A stretch of 64,000 nucleotides of DNA from Kuschelorhynchus macadamiae (Eukaryota; Arthropoda; Insecta; Coleoptera; Curculionidae), in contig JAUTXW010005212.1 of the NCBI GenBank assembly GCA_030620095.1, positions 460,001 through 524,000 on the forward strand, read 5' to 3'. The translations under genes were made by a program, and so were the position numbers. Of the stretch, positions 37,079-48,399 are shown one piece after another. The notes beneath the pieces were generated by a model, which was given only the letters and a program-made list of their open reading frames with translations, had not been told where the DNA came from and did no database searches. How positions within the stretch are numbered: position 1 is the first letter of the stretch; the number at the start of each line of letters is the position of its first letter.

Positions 37079-39949
37079 TTAGATGAGATGAACGATTTTG
37101 AATTCACGTTTCTGGCATTAGTGTTTAATGACATTTTCTCAATCACGGACATACTAGGTATTTGACGTTCTTCAAAAAAAAATCGCTTGATATTCATTTC
37201 TGCCTATCCAATATAAAACGCTGTCGTGAGGCGCTCTGTAAAAAAAGAAATGAGCATTTTTTTAATACCAGGTTTGATAAAGCAAATTCTATTACAGAAA
37301 TAAATCGTTACAAACGTGAGCTTGCTAAGCTTTCATTTGAAGAAAGTAGGGCTAAGTGTAGAACCTTTTTTTATGAAATATTGGACCACATTTTAATTAA
37401 TTTATTTATTTATTACGGGACATGCCCAATCCATCAAACCGGTAAAATATATATAATTTACTTATAAACTAAGAAATAAAATATACAACGAAGAAAAAAA
37501 ATCACTGTACAAAATGTCATATATTCAGCAAGGGTCCTCTAACCACCCGCAGAGAGGAACAGAATATGTCAACCGTGATCTTATTTGCGTTTGTCATCAT
37601 TCTATTTATAGCAGAGTTCTGACCATATAAAGTACTATGTTGTTCAAGAGAAAGTGTATAGTATTTCTCAAAATTCTAGATGGAGCATGTATATTAATCT
37701 GAGAAAGCAACTCAGGACAGTAAAGTCCCCGGTATGCCTCTTTACAAATCACAACATTTTAAGTGCTTTGTTGCAGCAGAGCTCGATATGACTCGTGAAA
37801 GTCAATTTCTCATCAAAGATAATTCCCAGATCACGAATTGTTGTAACGTTCTCATTATGAAATCTCTCAAGAAAATGGGCATTTTTCTCAGAATTTACAT
37901 TCCTTGTAAACTGAATATATTTGCATTTTTTGGTGTTTAAGCACATTCTATTCTCTGAGCACCATTTCTCAAACCTAGATAAATCATTCTACATATTCTG
38001 AAGTGACTCTTTTGAGTCTAAACAGATACAGATTTTTATATCATCTGCATATAGTAGCACTTGACTAAAGTGAAAGTAGCCAACTACATCATTAATAAAC
38101 AAGTTAAAGAGAAGTGGAGCAAGATGTGCTCTTTGTGGCACCCCAGATGAAGCAATAAATGAATCAGAGAAGAAGGTGTTATTGATTTTAACAATATGTT
38201 GTCGATTATTCAAATAGGAGCTTATCCAATTCATAAAAGTTCCTCCCAGACCATACATTCGTAGTTTATATTTTAGAATTGAATGATCTACCCTATCAAA
38301 AGCCTTGGAGCAGTCGGTGTACACTGAGTCTACAGAGCATCCTGCTTACAAGGCCTTAGATATGGCCGATTCATATATGAGTAGGTTTGTTGTTATAGAT
38401 CTACCTTCCACAAAACCGTGTTGCTTTGTTGTAATAATATTTTTAAAGACCTTTGTCAAGTTATTATTAATTATGGATTCGCACAACTTTGGAGTTTGGG
38501 AGATAATTGATATAGGCCTGTAATTTTGAACTTCATCTCTACCACTTTCATTCTTAAAAACTGGTACAACAAAACATTTTTTCCAAACAACAGGAAAAAC
38601 TCCTTTTGACAATGACATATTAAAAATTAACCATAATGGACGTGCATGTGAAAATGAACAATTCCTGAGGAATAGAGGAGGTATAGCATCAGGCCCGGGA
38701 TCTTTATTTAAAGGTACTTGTTCAAGTCGTTCAAGAATATCAGAGATTTTTATATAGAAAGAAGTTATTGATTGACTTGTGTTCATGCAAAGATTGACAT
38801 ACTCAAGATTATTCTTAAAGTTCTGACATGGGACATAAACTGACGAGAAGTGTTTGGCAAACATATTGGCAATAGAAATGCCATTTATTGCATATTCATT
38901 GTTATATTTATCTTTATCTGGAATTTCGTTATGATTAGTCTTTGTGTTTATATAATTCCAGAACTTTTTTGGATCCCTTTGAACTTCCCCCTCAATTTCC
39001 TCAATATACCGAACATAACACTTACTTGCCTGCCTCTTGCAAGTTGATCTCAAATTGCTAAATATATTGCAGTCGTTAATATCTTTGGTAGATTTAAACT
39101 TTGCATGTGCTTCGTTTTTGAAATAAATATTATGTTTAAGTTCATTGTCAAACTAAACTGAAAATTTAAATTTATTTTTAAATTTCAATTTAGGAACATA
39201 TTGCTCTATAGCACTATTCAAAATTGAGTAAAAAAAATGTACATTTACATTTAAATCGTTAGAACTAAAAACTTCGTCCCAAATAATATTAATTAAAAAG
39301 TCATTCATATATACATAGTTGCACCGGTTAAAGTCAAATATGATATTTTCATATTGTAAAACTCGAGGCTCAACTTCACAACACAAATCGATTACCAGGG
39401 CCGGATGATGTCTGTCGCACTTTACAAGAGACTCCTCTGCACATATGACCTTCCATAATGGAAATGACACTAAGATTTCAAGACTGTGAAAAACTTACGT
39501 TTTCATGTTTGGCAGGTTCTGCTAAATTTTCCGAATATAGTTTAAATTTTCCGACTGGCCCGTTTGAAAATTTGTTACAGTTATATGGGGAAATATTTTC
39601 AAAAAGTCAAGGACTTAAAAATGAGCTTGGTCTTATTTTTGCCAATGAGAGTAATTGGAATATATCGCTATAAAAGCAAGTGAAAAAAATTAATAAAAAT
39701 AAATATATTTTTACCGAAGCGTATAAATTGTTTTCCCTTATTTTAAAAATACCTTCGACAAGTGCTTCAGTAAAAAGAAGTTTTTCTTGCTTCAAATGTG
39801 TAAAAACTTATTTAAGAAATACAATATCTCAAGAAAGACTTACTTCTCTTGGCCATATTTCAATTCAAAAGGAATTTTTGGAGGAGATTAGGGCAACTCA
39901 TCTATTTTATGAGGATGTTAATAAATACATTTGCTGCTATGAAGGATAG
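37079..39949 (+). pseudogene. hAT transposase (ZMYM1-like C-terminal half), interrupted by LINE
   Basis: Pieces in order: LDEMNDFEFTFLALVFNDIF then S-I-T-D-I-L (from 37079); after a shift KKKSLDIHFCLSNIKRCREA; FDKANSITEINRYKRELAKL; ESRAKCRTFFYEILDHI (to about 37395). The LINE then intervenes. From about 39460: EMTLRFQDCEKLTFSCLAG and FENLLQLYGEIFSKSQGLKN. From 39710, EAYKLFSLILKIPSTSASVK and RSFSCFKCVKTYLRNTISQE then RLTSLGHISIQKEFL: the conserved hAT C-terminal dimerisation region (IP(S/A)TSAS..RSFS..K..K..LR). The last catalytic acidic region lies nearby in the family. Frameshifts, a stop at 39671 and the LINE make it dead. Confidence 0.88.
37393..39450 (-). pseudogene. 5'-truncated jockey/CR1-type LINE inserted in the hAT element
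   Basis: Read on the minus strand: endonuclease end (EESLVKCDRHHPALVIDL, 39450-39380), linker (to 39153), RT domain from 39053: QRDPKKFWNYINTK, NKDPGPDAIPPLFLRNCSF, NYRPISIISQTPKLCESIIN, KQHGFVEGRSITTNLLIYES. After a break, TDCSKAFDRVDHSIL and SSGVPQRAHLAPLLFNLFIN, then the catalytic LLYADDIKICI (38040-38060), and KKCKYIQFTRN...TTIRDLGIIFDEKLTF (37946-37749). The end has CPELLSQINIHAPSR, and the tail is a short AT-rich simple run (AATAAATAAATAAATTAATT) at about 37393-37420. It is the best preserved RT in the window but has several frame breaks. Confidence 0.93.
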
Positions 39950-40085
39950 GAGAATTGATTTAGTATACAAAATTTAGGTAAGTCGTAAAAAAATATTCTA
40001 CCCTTTCCACATATAAAAAAATTATTGCGATATTTTCTTGCTTCATTTGCTTTTCACTTACTTTTTCACCCGCGAGCCGCCACTG

Positions 40086-40093
40086 GGAAATAG
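40086..40093. repeat. 8-bp target site duplication (right) of hAT element
   Basis: GGAAATAG, identical to 36466-36473. Confidence 0.93.
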
Positions 40094-40433
40094 GAAAGAT
40101 AATCATGGTTCTGAGCTTAGCCACGCTCTAATTTTAATTGTTTTTAAAACAAACTAATGGTTTTAGTTAACTTTGCAAAAGAAAACCATTTTATGCATGC
40201 TTCTTCATGGTAATTTCGGGGTTATGCGACCAAAGGCCCTCGTAATCACCTCCCCCTCCCACCTTTTGCCATCCTCACTGGAACGGTAATGTAAAGATGA
40301 ACAAGTGCTGAAGGAGTAAGATTTATTCGAGTTATTCGTCACTTCAATGATGTTGTTGGAATAGGCCAAAGAAAAACACTTTTTATTTCTTAATATGCCA
40401 TATATATCCCTGAAGTTGATTTACAGATACCCG

Positions 40434-41499
40434 CAAAACTAAACTGCTGGCCACTTGAAACAGTTCACCTGCATTTTTTGGTAAAATTTAAGTTCGAATA
40501 TTTTTGAGACGAGATACTGAGGTGCGGTTTTAAGTTGTATCTTGTAAATTTTATTACATACTTATAACTGATGTTAGGCGTAAAACTTACGTAAGCTAAA
40601 AAGTTATTTATAGAGGGAGTTAAACAAGACTGCAAATTTTTCAATTTTTTATTTGTTCCGAAAATCTACAAAAACAATTTTTTAGTTCTAATTTTTAATT
40701 TTTTTTGTCAAATCTTTCTACATAATAATGTTGATTTGATGTAAAGTTTTCTTGCTAGAGGCCTCTTCTCGAGTTATAGAAACGTCTTAAGTTTAGTTTT
40801 TTTGATATTTTTAAAACTAAAAAGTTGGCACCCTGTTACATGTCTCTTGTGTTACCCGATATTGGCTGTAAAATCAACACCTGTATTTTTTAAAATAATA
40901 AAGTTAGAGAGAAATTTAAAAAACCGTTTGAAGTAAATACCCGGTACTCTTTGAAACTTAAGTAAAAACTTTTAAATTTATATTCTTTTTTATGCTAGAG
41001 GTTGTTGAAATACACGTACATGATCTTTAGGATTTCTAGGTTTTTAACTAACCTTGCCACGTTTTTTTCACATCCTGTATATTTTTTGGATAGTGCAGAC
41101 CGTGCACATTATAAAAAAATATGACTTAAGGGTCCTCTAGCAAAATTTTACATCAAAAGGCTAATAAAAAATTACAGCTTATTATGTAGAAAAAATAAAT
41201 TTTTTGACAAAAAAATCATATCTCAAAAAATATTAAAAATTTAAAAAAAGTTTGAAATTGTTTTTGTAGATTTTCGGAACAAATAAAAAATTGAAAAATT
41301 TGCCGAGTCTTGTTTAACACCCTGTATAAATAACTTGTTAGCTTAGGTAAGTTTTACGCCTAACATCGGTTATAGTAATAAAATTTGCAAGATACAGCTG
41401 AAAACCGCACCGCATCTCGTCTCGTTTTAAAAATATTCAAACTTAACTTTTACCAAAAAATGCAGGTGACCTGTTTCAAGTGGCCAGCAGTTTAGTTGC
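40434..41499. mobile_element. Foldback element with ~330-370-bp inverted arms
   Basis: The left arm (40434-40763) and right arm (41131-41499) are reverse complements with modest divergence. Shared words include AACTAAACTGCTGGCCACTT, GGTGCGGTTTT, TTAGGCGTAAAACTTAC, TTTGTTCCGAAAATCTACAA and TGCTAGAGG. The central loop of about 370 bp holds CACCCTGTTACATGTCTCTT then GTGTTACCCGATAT, a terminus also used by the foldback at 42805-43796. CACCCTGTATA and CATCCTGTATA sequences are present. No coding capacity. Confidence 0.88.
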
Positions 41500-41729
41500 C
41501 GTGAGAGCTCCTGTAAAGGCGTAAAAGAATGGTAAAAAATCCGGAATTCTTTGAGAAACTTTCCTTTGCAACTTATAGGTTGGAATCTATTAGAGATGCA
41601 TTCTGTTTCCATGCTGCAACCCCCATTTTCTAAGGTTCGGAAGTCTGGAGTTTTTTTCTGTGACTTTTAAATGATTGTAGTATTTCATAGCTTGCCAGCA
41701 GATAATTTAACCCGTTTTTACATGTTTTA

Positions 41730-41881
41730 CAGCCGGTTGCAGAAAGCTCCATTGAAAGTTTAGAATTTTTAACGGAATGTCAAATTTAACAGCGTGTTCC
41801 TAGATTTCTATAAGCAGCTTGTCAAATCCGAAAGCTCCGTTAAATATTCTAAACAGCAATTAAGTTTTGTGCAACCGGCTG
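41730..41881. mobile_element. 152-bp MITE with CAGCCGGTTGCA terminal inverted repeats
   Basis: CAGCCGGTTGCAGAAAGCTC at the left mirrors TTTTGTGCAACCGGCTG at the right. Inner parts are also partly complementary (GAAAGTTTAGAATTTTTAACGG versus CCGTTAAATATTCTAAAC), so the whole can fold. No coding. The superfamily is uncertain. Confidence 0.85.
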
Positions 41882-42804
41882 AATATCTATAAAAAAATGT
41901 AATCTTCGATTTGTAATTTTGCCATGCCATCTAGGCATGATATTTTCCATCCAGTATAAATGGTCTCGAATACTTAGCTTTCTCTTCATTAAATAAAATT
42001 AAAAATAAAAATATCTCTTACTAATAAACGTTTATAAAATACGTAAACAATAATATCTAAGAACTATACCAGGTGTTATAGTTTTGTATTTATGATGCCC
42101 ACGTGTGTAACGTATTTTTTAACATAAACAATGAATTTAACCCTGATATTCTGCAGTTGTTAATTATTAACTATCACCTGATTTATATTATGTATCTACT
42201 AGTTTGTTTTATATATTTCATGTTCTAATTTAAATAATATTAATAAGCAATATTAAAGTAATTACCGATAGTTAACAACTGGCAACTGCAGACATATCTG
42301 TGTTAGATTTGTTGGACTTGCGTTAAAAAAGTTCCTGTCTGCCTTCAACTATTACCTGCTCAAAGTATAGTCTTGAAAGGTTAGCTGTGTGCCCAGATAG
42401 CACAAGAGCGTCTCTAGCATATCCTGCCCAAATATCCTTGGAAAATATATTGATATATCCCTTGGATATAGGGCTTGGATATCCCATGGACGTCTGGCGT
42501 TTCTTTATAATGAATATAAGTATATATTAATTAAAATACAATCAGCACGGCGTCAAAGAAGGAGGAGGATCCTGTTTTGATAATGGATTTCTCTGAAGTT
42601 ATTGACATGATCAATTTGGATGAATTTTTCAGAAAGTTTTTCGGGTATTGCTGGGGTAGTACCAGAGCAAGCATATTAAAAAAAAATAAATAAATTAAGA
42701 TTCATTTTTTCAACCCAAAACGATAGCGTTTGCTTAAAATTGGATAGAAGTTTGTTTAAGTTTTATTCACACTATACTATTCTAAATTTACATTGATCGA
42801 AAGG
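41882..42804. other. AT-rich DNA; one dispersed-repeat remnant
   Basis: At 42540-42700 a copy of the CTTCAAAAAGGAGGAGG-type repeat is visible (see 3645-4010). At 42393-42500 several ATATCC words occur in a loose palindrome starting CCCAGATAGCACAAGAG. No gene seen. Confidence 0.45.
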
Positions 42805-43796
42805 ATATCATGGGTGACCCAGGAGACCTGGCGGCCTGTACACGGCCGCAATTTTTTTAGTTTTAGAAATATTAATTTCTCTAAATAATTATATAATAAA
42901 AAACGATTAAAAGTTACTTCCGGTTTACTGGAAGTGGCCCTCACTTTTTTATTTTAAGTAGAACCCTGTACATTTTTATGGGGTATCGTATTCAACCTAA
43001 AATTAGCTTTTCAAGATGTTTCACAAGTTAACTTTTATTTTCAAAATTGTGGATGGACAGCCATTTCTTGAAAATTTAACATTCCTGCTTTATGAAAAAA
43101 TGCACTCACTTTTTACCAAATACTTGTTTTAAAGAGTCCAAAATAAATGGCACCCTCATTTTCGCCGTAAAATTATCTTTTTAAAGATGTATGTTAACCT
43201 TTATTTTTAAAATGACTATAAAATAAAATAGCCATTTATTTTAAATAAAATCTATCCTGATTTGTCAAAAATGGCTGACTTGAAAATAAAGGTTAGCATG
43301 TGAAACATGTTTAAAAAGGTAATTTTAGGGCAAAAATGTCTGTAACAAAAAATATACAATGTGCCATTAAAATATTGGAGTAAAATGCACTCTCAATTAA
43401 ACGAGAAATGTTTTTTAAATCGAAGTGTTCAAAAGAAGTAAGTTGATTTTGGACACTTTTAAAACAATTATTTTATAAATAGTTACTGTATTTTTGGTAT
43501 AAAGTGGCTATGTTGAATGTTCAAAAAATGGCTGTCCGGCTGCCATTTTGAAAACAAAAGTTAACTTGTGAAATATCGTTGAAAAGCTAATTTTAGGCCG
43601 AATACGGTAGTCCATAAAAATATACAGGTTTCTATTTAAAATAGAAAAGAAGTAGCTTCCCGTAAAAAAAAGTGAATTTTAATTGCTTTTTCATAGAAAA
43701 TCTGCTTCTTATGAAGTTATAGAAATGACGCAAATTGCAATTTTTGAAACTAAAAAAAATGGCGACCTGTATCCTGTCTCCTGTGTCACCCGATAT
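42805..43796. mobile_element. ~990-bp foldback element, nearly palindromic throughout
   Basis: The left terminus reads ATATCATGGGTGACCCAGGA then GACCTGG; the right end is the reverse of ATATCGGGTGACACAGGAG then ACAGGATACAGG. Further matching pairs are ACCCTGTACATTTTTATGG with CCATAAAAATATACAGG, CCTAAAATTAGCTTTTCAA with its inverse, CAAGTTAACTTTTATTTTCA with its inverse, and ATGGCTGTCC. Inner copies (AATAAATGGCACC, GTTAACCTTTATTTT) also pair across a centre near 43240. No open frame is supported. The same terminus occurs inside the element at 40434-41499. Confidence 0.88.
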
Positions 43797-44660
43797 ATAT
43801 ACATTCATTGAAAGAATGATAGTCAAGAATGCAAGAAAATCTCATTGATTTTTATCCACGTCCTTTTAAGCAAAATATAGAATGTCTAGTGAAAATTTTA
43901 GTTTTCCCCCAGGTTTTTTACTTTTTATTTTTAGTAGAAAATAGCTTTTAATTCGATATAAAATGTAGCTTTTGCTCAGTATTTGTAGTAAAAGTTTTTG
44001 TTTAATTTATATTCATACTGCCTATTTTTAGAGATAATGTAATGTCATGTCACGAATAATGTGACAGGTTGGTAGCATGAGCAGTAGGAGAGGGCCATAA
44101 GTCACATGAGTGTGAAAAGTAATTTTGACACTTGTCATACACTGTATTTTTTCTACGACTGCATTTAAATTACTTTCACCTACCATTTTGACATGGTTAC
44201 TTATTTTAACGCTTTTGGGGCGTATGCTCCATGCATGAAATCTAAAACTCTTCAAGTAAATCGGAAGTCAGAAAGTGACACCAGAGAGGTGAAGTTAGCA
44301 GTTTTGGCCGGCGAGACTGAACGTTAATTTCATTTAAACAGCCACTCCACTTTTGTGACCTTTGGCATTTGTTTTTTGGTGGAAGTGTGCAACTTTTTCG
44401 CAGTTTTACAGTATGTTTGATTTCTTAAGATGCTTTGCACACGAAATAATTTAGAAAAACTCAGAGAATTCAAAAGGTGTACATGTCCATAACAATTTCT
44501 ATCTTGACATCACTTTTTAACCCACATTTCTCTTATGGTTCAGTTTTTTTCTACATAAAAAAACTATATAACGTAGCCCAATCTATTAGCTGGCTGCGTT
44601 TTAAGTTTTTCCGTCAAAAACATACTTTTCTTTTTAACGCACATGTCGATAAATAATTCA
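43797..44660. other. AT-rich DNA, no gene recognised
   Basis: No supportable gene, RNA or repeat. Confidence 0.5.
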
Positions 44661-45441
44661 ATTCGGCGAATATTCCTCAGGCTGCTTCAAACTTTTGCCT
44701 TCTTGCATTTACTCAAAGAGTGTTGGACTCTACATTAAGGACGGGCGATATTTGATTTTACTTGTCGATAGGCGATAGCACATTTCCTATCGATATATTT
44801 TATTTCTCGATATGTCGATAGTTATCGGACTCTCGATAGGTTTTCCTGCCTGTCGATATATTTGTTTCAAAATTATTGAAGAGCAAAAAAAAAGGGTCTC
44901 GTTTTCATAGGTTGCTTAATTTGCTTGTAAATATGTAATCCGTACCTATCGATATTCTCTTTTACCTATCGATGTTCTCTGCTACCTACAATATTATCAG
45001 TCTATCGGTATTATTACTCACCTATCGTCACTTATCGATAACTCTCGACATATCGACATATTTTTTTTACCTATTATTCGTTATATCGCTGATCGATCGA
45101 TAACTATCGATATATCGGTAAAACGCCCATCCGTACTCTACACTACAAACATTTCATGTATGCATGCTTGGAGTGGTATTATCTTTACTGCATGCGCCAG
45201 AAGTGTACACTCCAAACCATCGCAATCCGGCGTTGCACTTTAGAGCAGGTTTTGGAGTACCATTCCGGAACGCCACGCTGGATCGACAGCTTAGAGTGTA
45301 CTCTTCTAGCGTGTGCAATAAAAATAGTTGACACTCCAAACCCGCACATCAGGAATAACGGCTTGGAAAGTGGAGTCTAAAATTCTTTGTGTAAATGCAA
45401 AAAGGTGAAAGTTTGGAGTGGCGTATAGAATATCCGCCCGA
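44661..45441. mobile_element. Foldback element (~70-bp arms) hosting a nested MITE
   Basis: The left arm, from ATTCGGCGAATATTC through CTTCAAACTTTTGCCTTC and TTGCATTTACTCAAAGAG to TTGGACTCTACA (44661-44734), is the reverse complement of the right arm at about 45368-45441 (GGAGTCTAAAATTCTTTGTG, TAAATGCAAAAAGGTGAAAG, TTTGGAGTGG, GAATATCCGCCCGA). GTGTACACTCCAAA-like words recur inside. Without the nested MITE the element would be about 370 bp. No outer target duplication was found. Confidence 0.8.
44735..45134. mobile_element. hAT-type MITE rich in TATCGATA, with 8-bp target duplication
   Basis: The 400-bp insert is flanked by ACTCTACA on both sides (44727-44734 and 45135-45142). Its ends, AAGGACGGGCGATATTTG at left and GGTAAAACGCCCATCCGT at right, are imperfect inverted repeats (AGGACGGGCG versus CGGATGGGCG). 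The interior repeats CCTATCGATA, CTCGATATGTCGATA, TATCGATAACT and similar words more than a dozen times. It has no coding capacity. Similar words recur at 63161-63725. Confidence 0.9.
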
Positions 45442-46674
45442 GTTGGAAACTCCGAGGACCACATGCTTTGGCATGTGTTTTCTGTAGTTGCCGACGAATT
45501 TCGTGTGTGTGTGTTTAAAATTATGTTTTTAGATAAACTAAAAACGTGGGAAATAGTTTGTGCTGCATTATATGGTATTTTTATGAAGAAAAAAATAAGA
45601 GGAATATGGGTCAAAAAATAGCGGATAGACAGAGATCGCTATGGGCACATGCCATCAGTAAAATATATACTGGGTAACGGAAATGGACTATTTAATAGAA
45701 GCAAAGCTAGGCAAATCGGATATTATGCAACCTGCACTTATGTTGTATACCCTTCTCTCTCTCCTACATTGCTTATATGGGGGAAAACAATCAGTTTTAT
45801 ATTTTTATATTTTTGATTAGCCCAATTTTCAATGAATTGGTTGGAAATGTATTTAAATAGTACAAAACTTAACGACTGAACCACTAAGTTTAAAATTAAA
45901 CAATAGATATGCGTTTTTCACAAATATCCTAGGTACAGAAACTTATTTGATTATATAATAGATGCTTTACAGTAAGTAAAGCTTGCAGAACTTGCGAAAA
46001 ATGAATTTAAAATTCTAATATTCATTATTTATATACTTAACTTATAATTCTGAAAATTTAAAACTTAACTTATAATTCTGAAAAAAATTGAATTGCTGCT
46101 TATTATTACTACCAGGAATTTATATATGTTTCAAAAAAAATATCCAGTGAAGTTATTCAAAAAAACTTTATTTTTTTTAATTTTGATGTTGAAACTGTGG
46201 ATAGAAACTAATACCTAGGTGGGATACTTGTATAAATGCACCGGTTCTATTTAAATAAAACTATTACTCGTTACAAATGCAACATAATTATTATATAAAA
46301 CAAGCCAACACTTAGTAGATCTCTAGTTTTCTTTTTACATATTTATAAATACTACGACACAAAAAGGCAGCCTCAGAATAAGATACCCAACAGCAGAGTA
46401 CAGAGGAGCTGATTAGTTTAGCTTCTTTAAATACTGCATAAATCGCACAAAAATGAGTTCACACAAAATATCTTGATTTAATTCATTCATTCAACAAAGG
46501 TAGAAGATATTTGAGCACATCAAACGATGTAAAACCACTTTTGGAACTAAAATAGTTCAAAAAAACTTAAAATCTAAAAGTATCACAAAATATGCGAAGA
46601 AATGTCACGTTCCACCCAACATCAAAATGCTATATATAACAAAATGGACCTAAGTCAAAAGCAAACTTAGAAAA
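45442..46674. other. AT-rich DNA, no gene recognised
   Basis: A short direct repeat, AACTTATAATTCTGAAAA, occurs at about 46038 and 46067. Nothing else could be supported. Confidence 0.5.
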
Positions 46675-47530
46675 AAGCATTTCTCGTCGTTCATAGCGAC
46701 AACTAAAATATTGGCGCTTCAATTGTGTACAGTACCTGTGAATGTCCTCAACAATATCTTAGCCCAGTTGTGTCTAAAATCTTCATAACTGTTGATTCTA
46801 TTTGGGGCTATAACTTAAGCATGTACCTGAGATTAGACCTTTATAAACTTTGCATCTAATCTAATTATTTTCTCAAAATCAGTTAACCCATGACACTACT
46901 ACGCTTTTTTTTATAATATAACCTTACAACCTCGTCTATATCTTCACTCACGGCTCCAATATCTATGTAGGAATAAAATATGAAGTAGGCTGTATTTTAC
47001 AAACGGAAGCTCGCCAGGCGAACCAATTTAGGTCGTGCGAAGTGGTTCAGCTCGACATTTTTCATCGTTATAACGACCACTAAAATGTTCAATTGTGTAC
47101 AATTGCTGTGGATTGCCTCAACATTTAAGAGTATCTTAGACCAGTTGTGTTTAAAGTCCTCCTAACAGTCACCCGAAATTCGAAATCGATTATCTAATTT
47201 ACGCGGCTACTCCATCTTGAGCATTTTCTATAACTCTGTTAGTTCTATTTGGGGCCAGATCTTCAGCGTGTATTTGATAATATGTTCTTTACATTTCTTT
47301 ATTTTTCAATGTATTTCTAAATTGTATGACATATTGAAAAACTGTTCTGACTAGTTTGACTTGTCCGACTAAATATCTACTGTTCTTTTAAATTTTGCAC
47401 CTAATTTTTTCTCACATTGTATCCTACACATGCATTATTATATATGGCAGTACCACTATTTCTTTATAGTATAGCCCAACCCCCTTGTCTACCTTTTTCA
47501 TTACCGCACCGGTTTCATTGCTGAAAGTCT
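46675..47530. repeat. Two tandem diverged copies of an unknown repeat
   Basis: 46675-46985 and 47038-47530 share in order: a CGTTATAACGACCACTAAAA-like start (CGTTCATAGCGACAACTAAA in copy 1), TTCAATTGTGTACA, CCTCAACA, ATCTTAG(C/A)CCAGTTGTGT, TCTATTTGGGGC, TTTGCA(T/C)CTAAT and CTCGTCTA/CTTGTCTA near the end. Copy 2 has about 60 extra bases inside. No coding seen; family unknown. Confidence 0.7.
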
Positions 47531-48399
47531 ATTACTGTCATAATTAAATCGGACGAAACTTCTCTAACAATACGAGTTTACATCAGGCGGTGCACGTAAG
47601 GTTGCAAAATACATTGATATTTCCCCATAAAACACCAGCAAAACATTTGTGGTCAGCATTTTAGGTTCACGCAACACGAGTAACATAATTTATGGTAGAA
47701 TGGCATTAACTATTTTATGTATAAACTCAGGTGTACATAAAACTCATTTGCCTTCGTTGTAAATTCCAAACTAGACCGTAATTTTCCTTCAAAATGTTGC
47801 TGAAGAAAATAATTAGTTTTTATAGTCGTTTTGTAAGAAGTAAAATTATTTGAGATTATATCATTTAAAACTGGTGTATGTAGAGTTTTTACTTGACAGG
47901 TGTTATTTGAAGTCGTGCTGCCATATATATTTGTTAGGTTTCTGGTTAATTTGTAATACGAAAGAACTTGTGGTAAAAGAATACTCCTTCACTTCATAAT
48001 TTTGACGGATAAGTAATTTTGACGAAAGCGATTTTATTTTAGAATTTATTTTATATAGGTAAATTCTTTCTCGAAAAATTCTCGGAAAAACCTTATGTAC
48101 TCAATTTATTTGATGCATATAAAATTTTTTGGTTATTTTTTTCCGTTTGCTTTTCTAGATGCATTTATTTAATTTACTTTTTTTTCGGTTAGTGTTGATT
48201 CGATAATTCTTCTATTAATAACTGATTACTTACAATTTTACTACCGATGTCATTGCCGCGAATATTACCTTTCGTTAATTTGACTTATTCCTTAAATTAT
48301 CCTCCGTCAGATTTACGTAGAACATGTGATATATTAAACCAATACTTACTCCGTAGCTCTACAACCCAGAATGGGTTTTGACTGATTTCACAATCTGCT
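47531..48399. other. AT-rich DNA, no gene recognised
   Basis: No supportable feature. Confidence 0.5.

Larger units (their letters stand above)
36474..40085 (+). mobile_element. hAT transposon with perfect 8-bp target duplication, split by a LINE
   Basis: The left end reads CAGTGGC, then GGCGGCTATTCGGGTGAAG. The right end reads CTTTTTCACCCGCGAGCCGC then CACTG, so the inverted termini are CAGTGGCGGCT(A/C)(T/G)..GGGTGAA. The flanking 8 bp are identical (GGAAATAG), as expected for hAT insertion. The total is 3612 bp, of which about 2.06 kb is a minus-strand LINE. The original element was thus about 1.55 kb and already lacked most of the transposase N-terminal half. A GC-richer stretch at about 36770-36900 may be its 5' region. 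A deleted relative in reverse orientation lies at 9541-10207. Confidence 0.93.

Noticed and set aside
38850..39047. Plus-strand open frame over the LINE
   Set aside because: It is the antisense shadow of the RT domain.
44735..45134. TATCGATA cluster as a host promoter or boundary element
   Set aside because: The cluster lies entirely within a 400-bp insert bounded by an 8-bp target duplication, so it is transposon sequence first; a regulatory role is only a hypothesis.
45156..45621. Open frames on both strands as a gene
   Set aside because: The region is the interior and arm of a foldback element; frames arise from its palindromic words.
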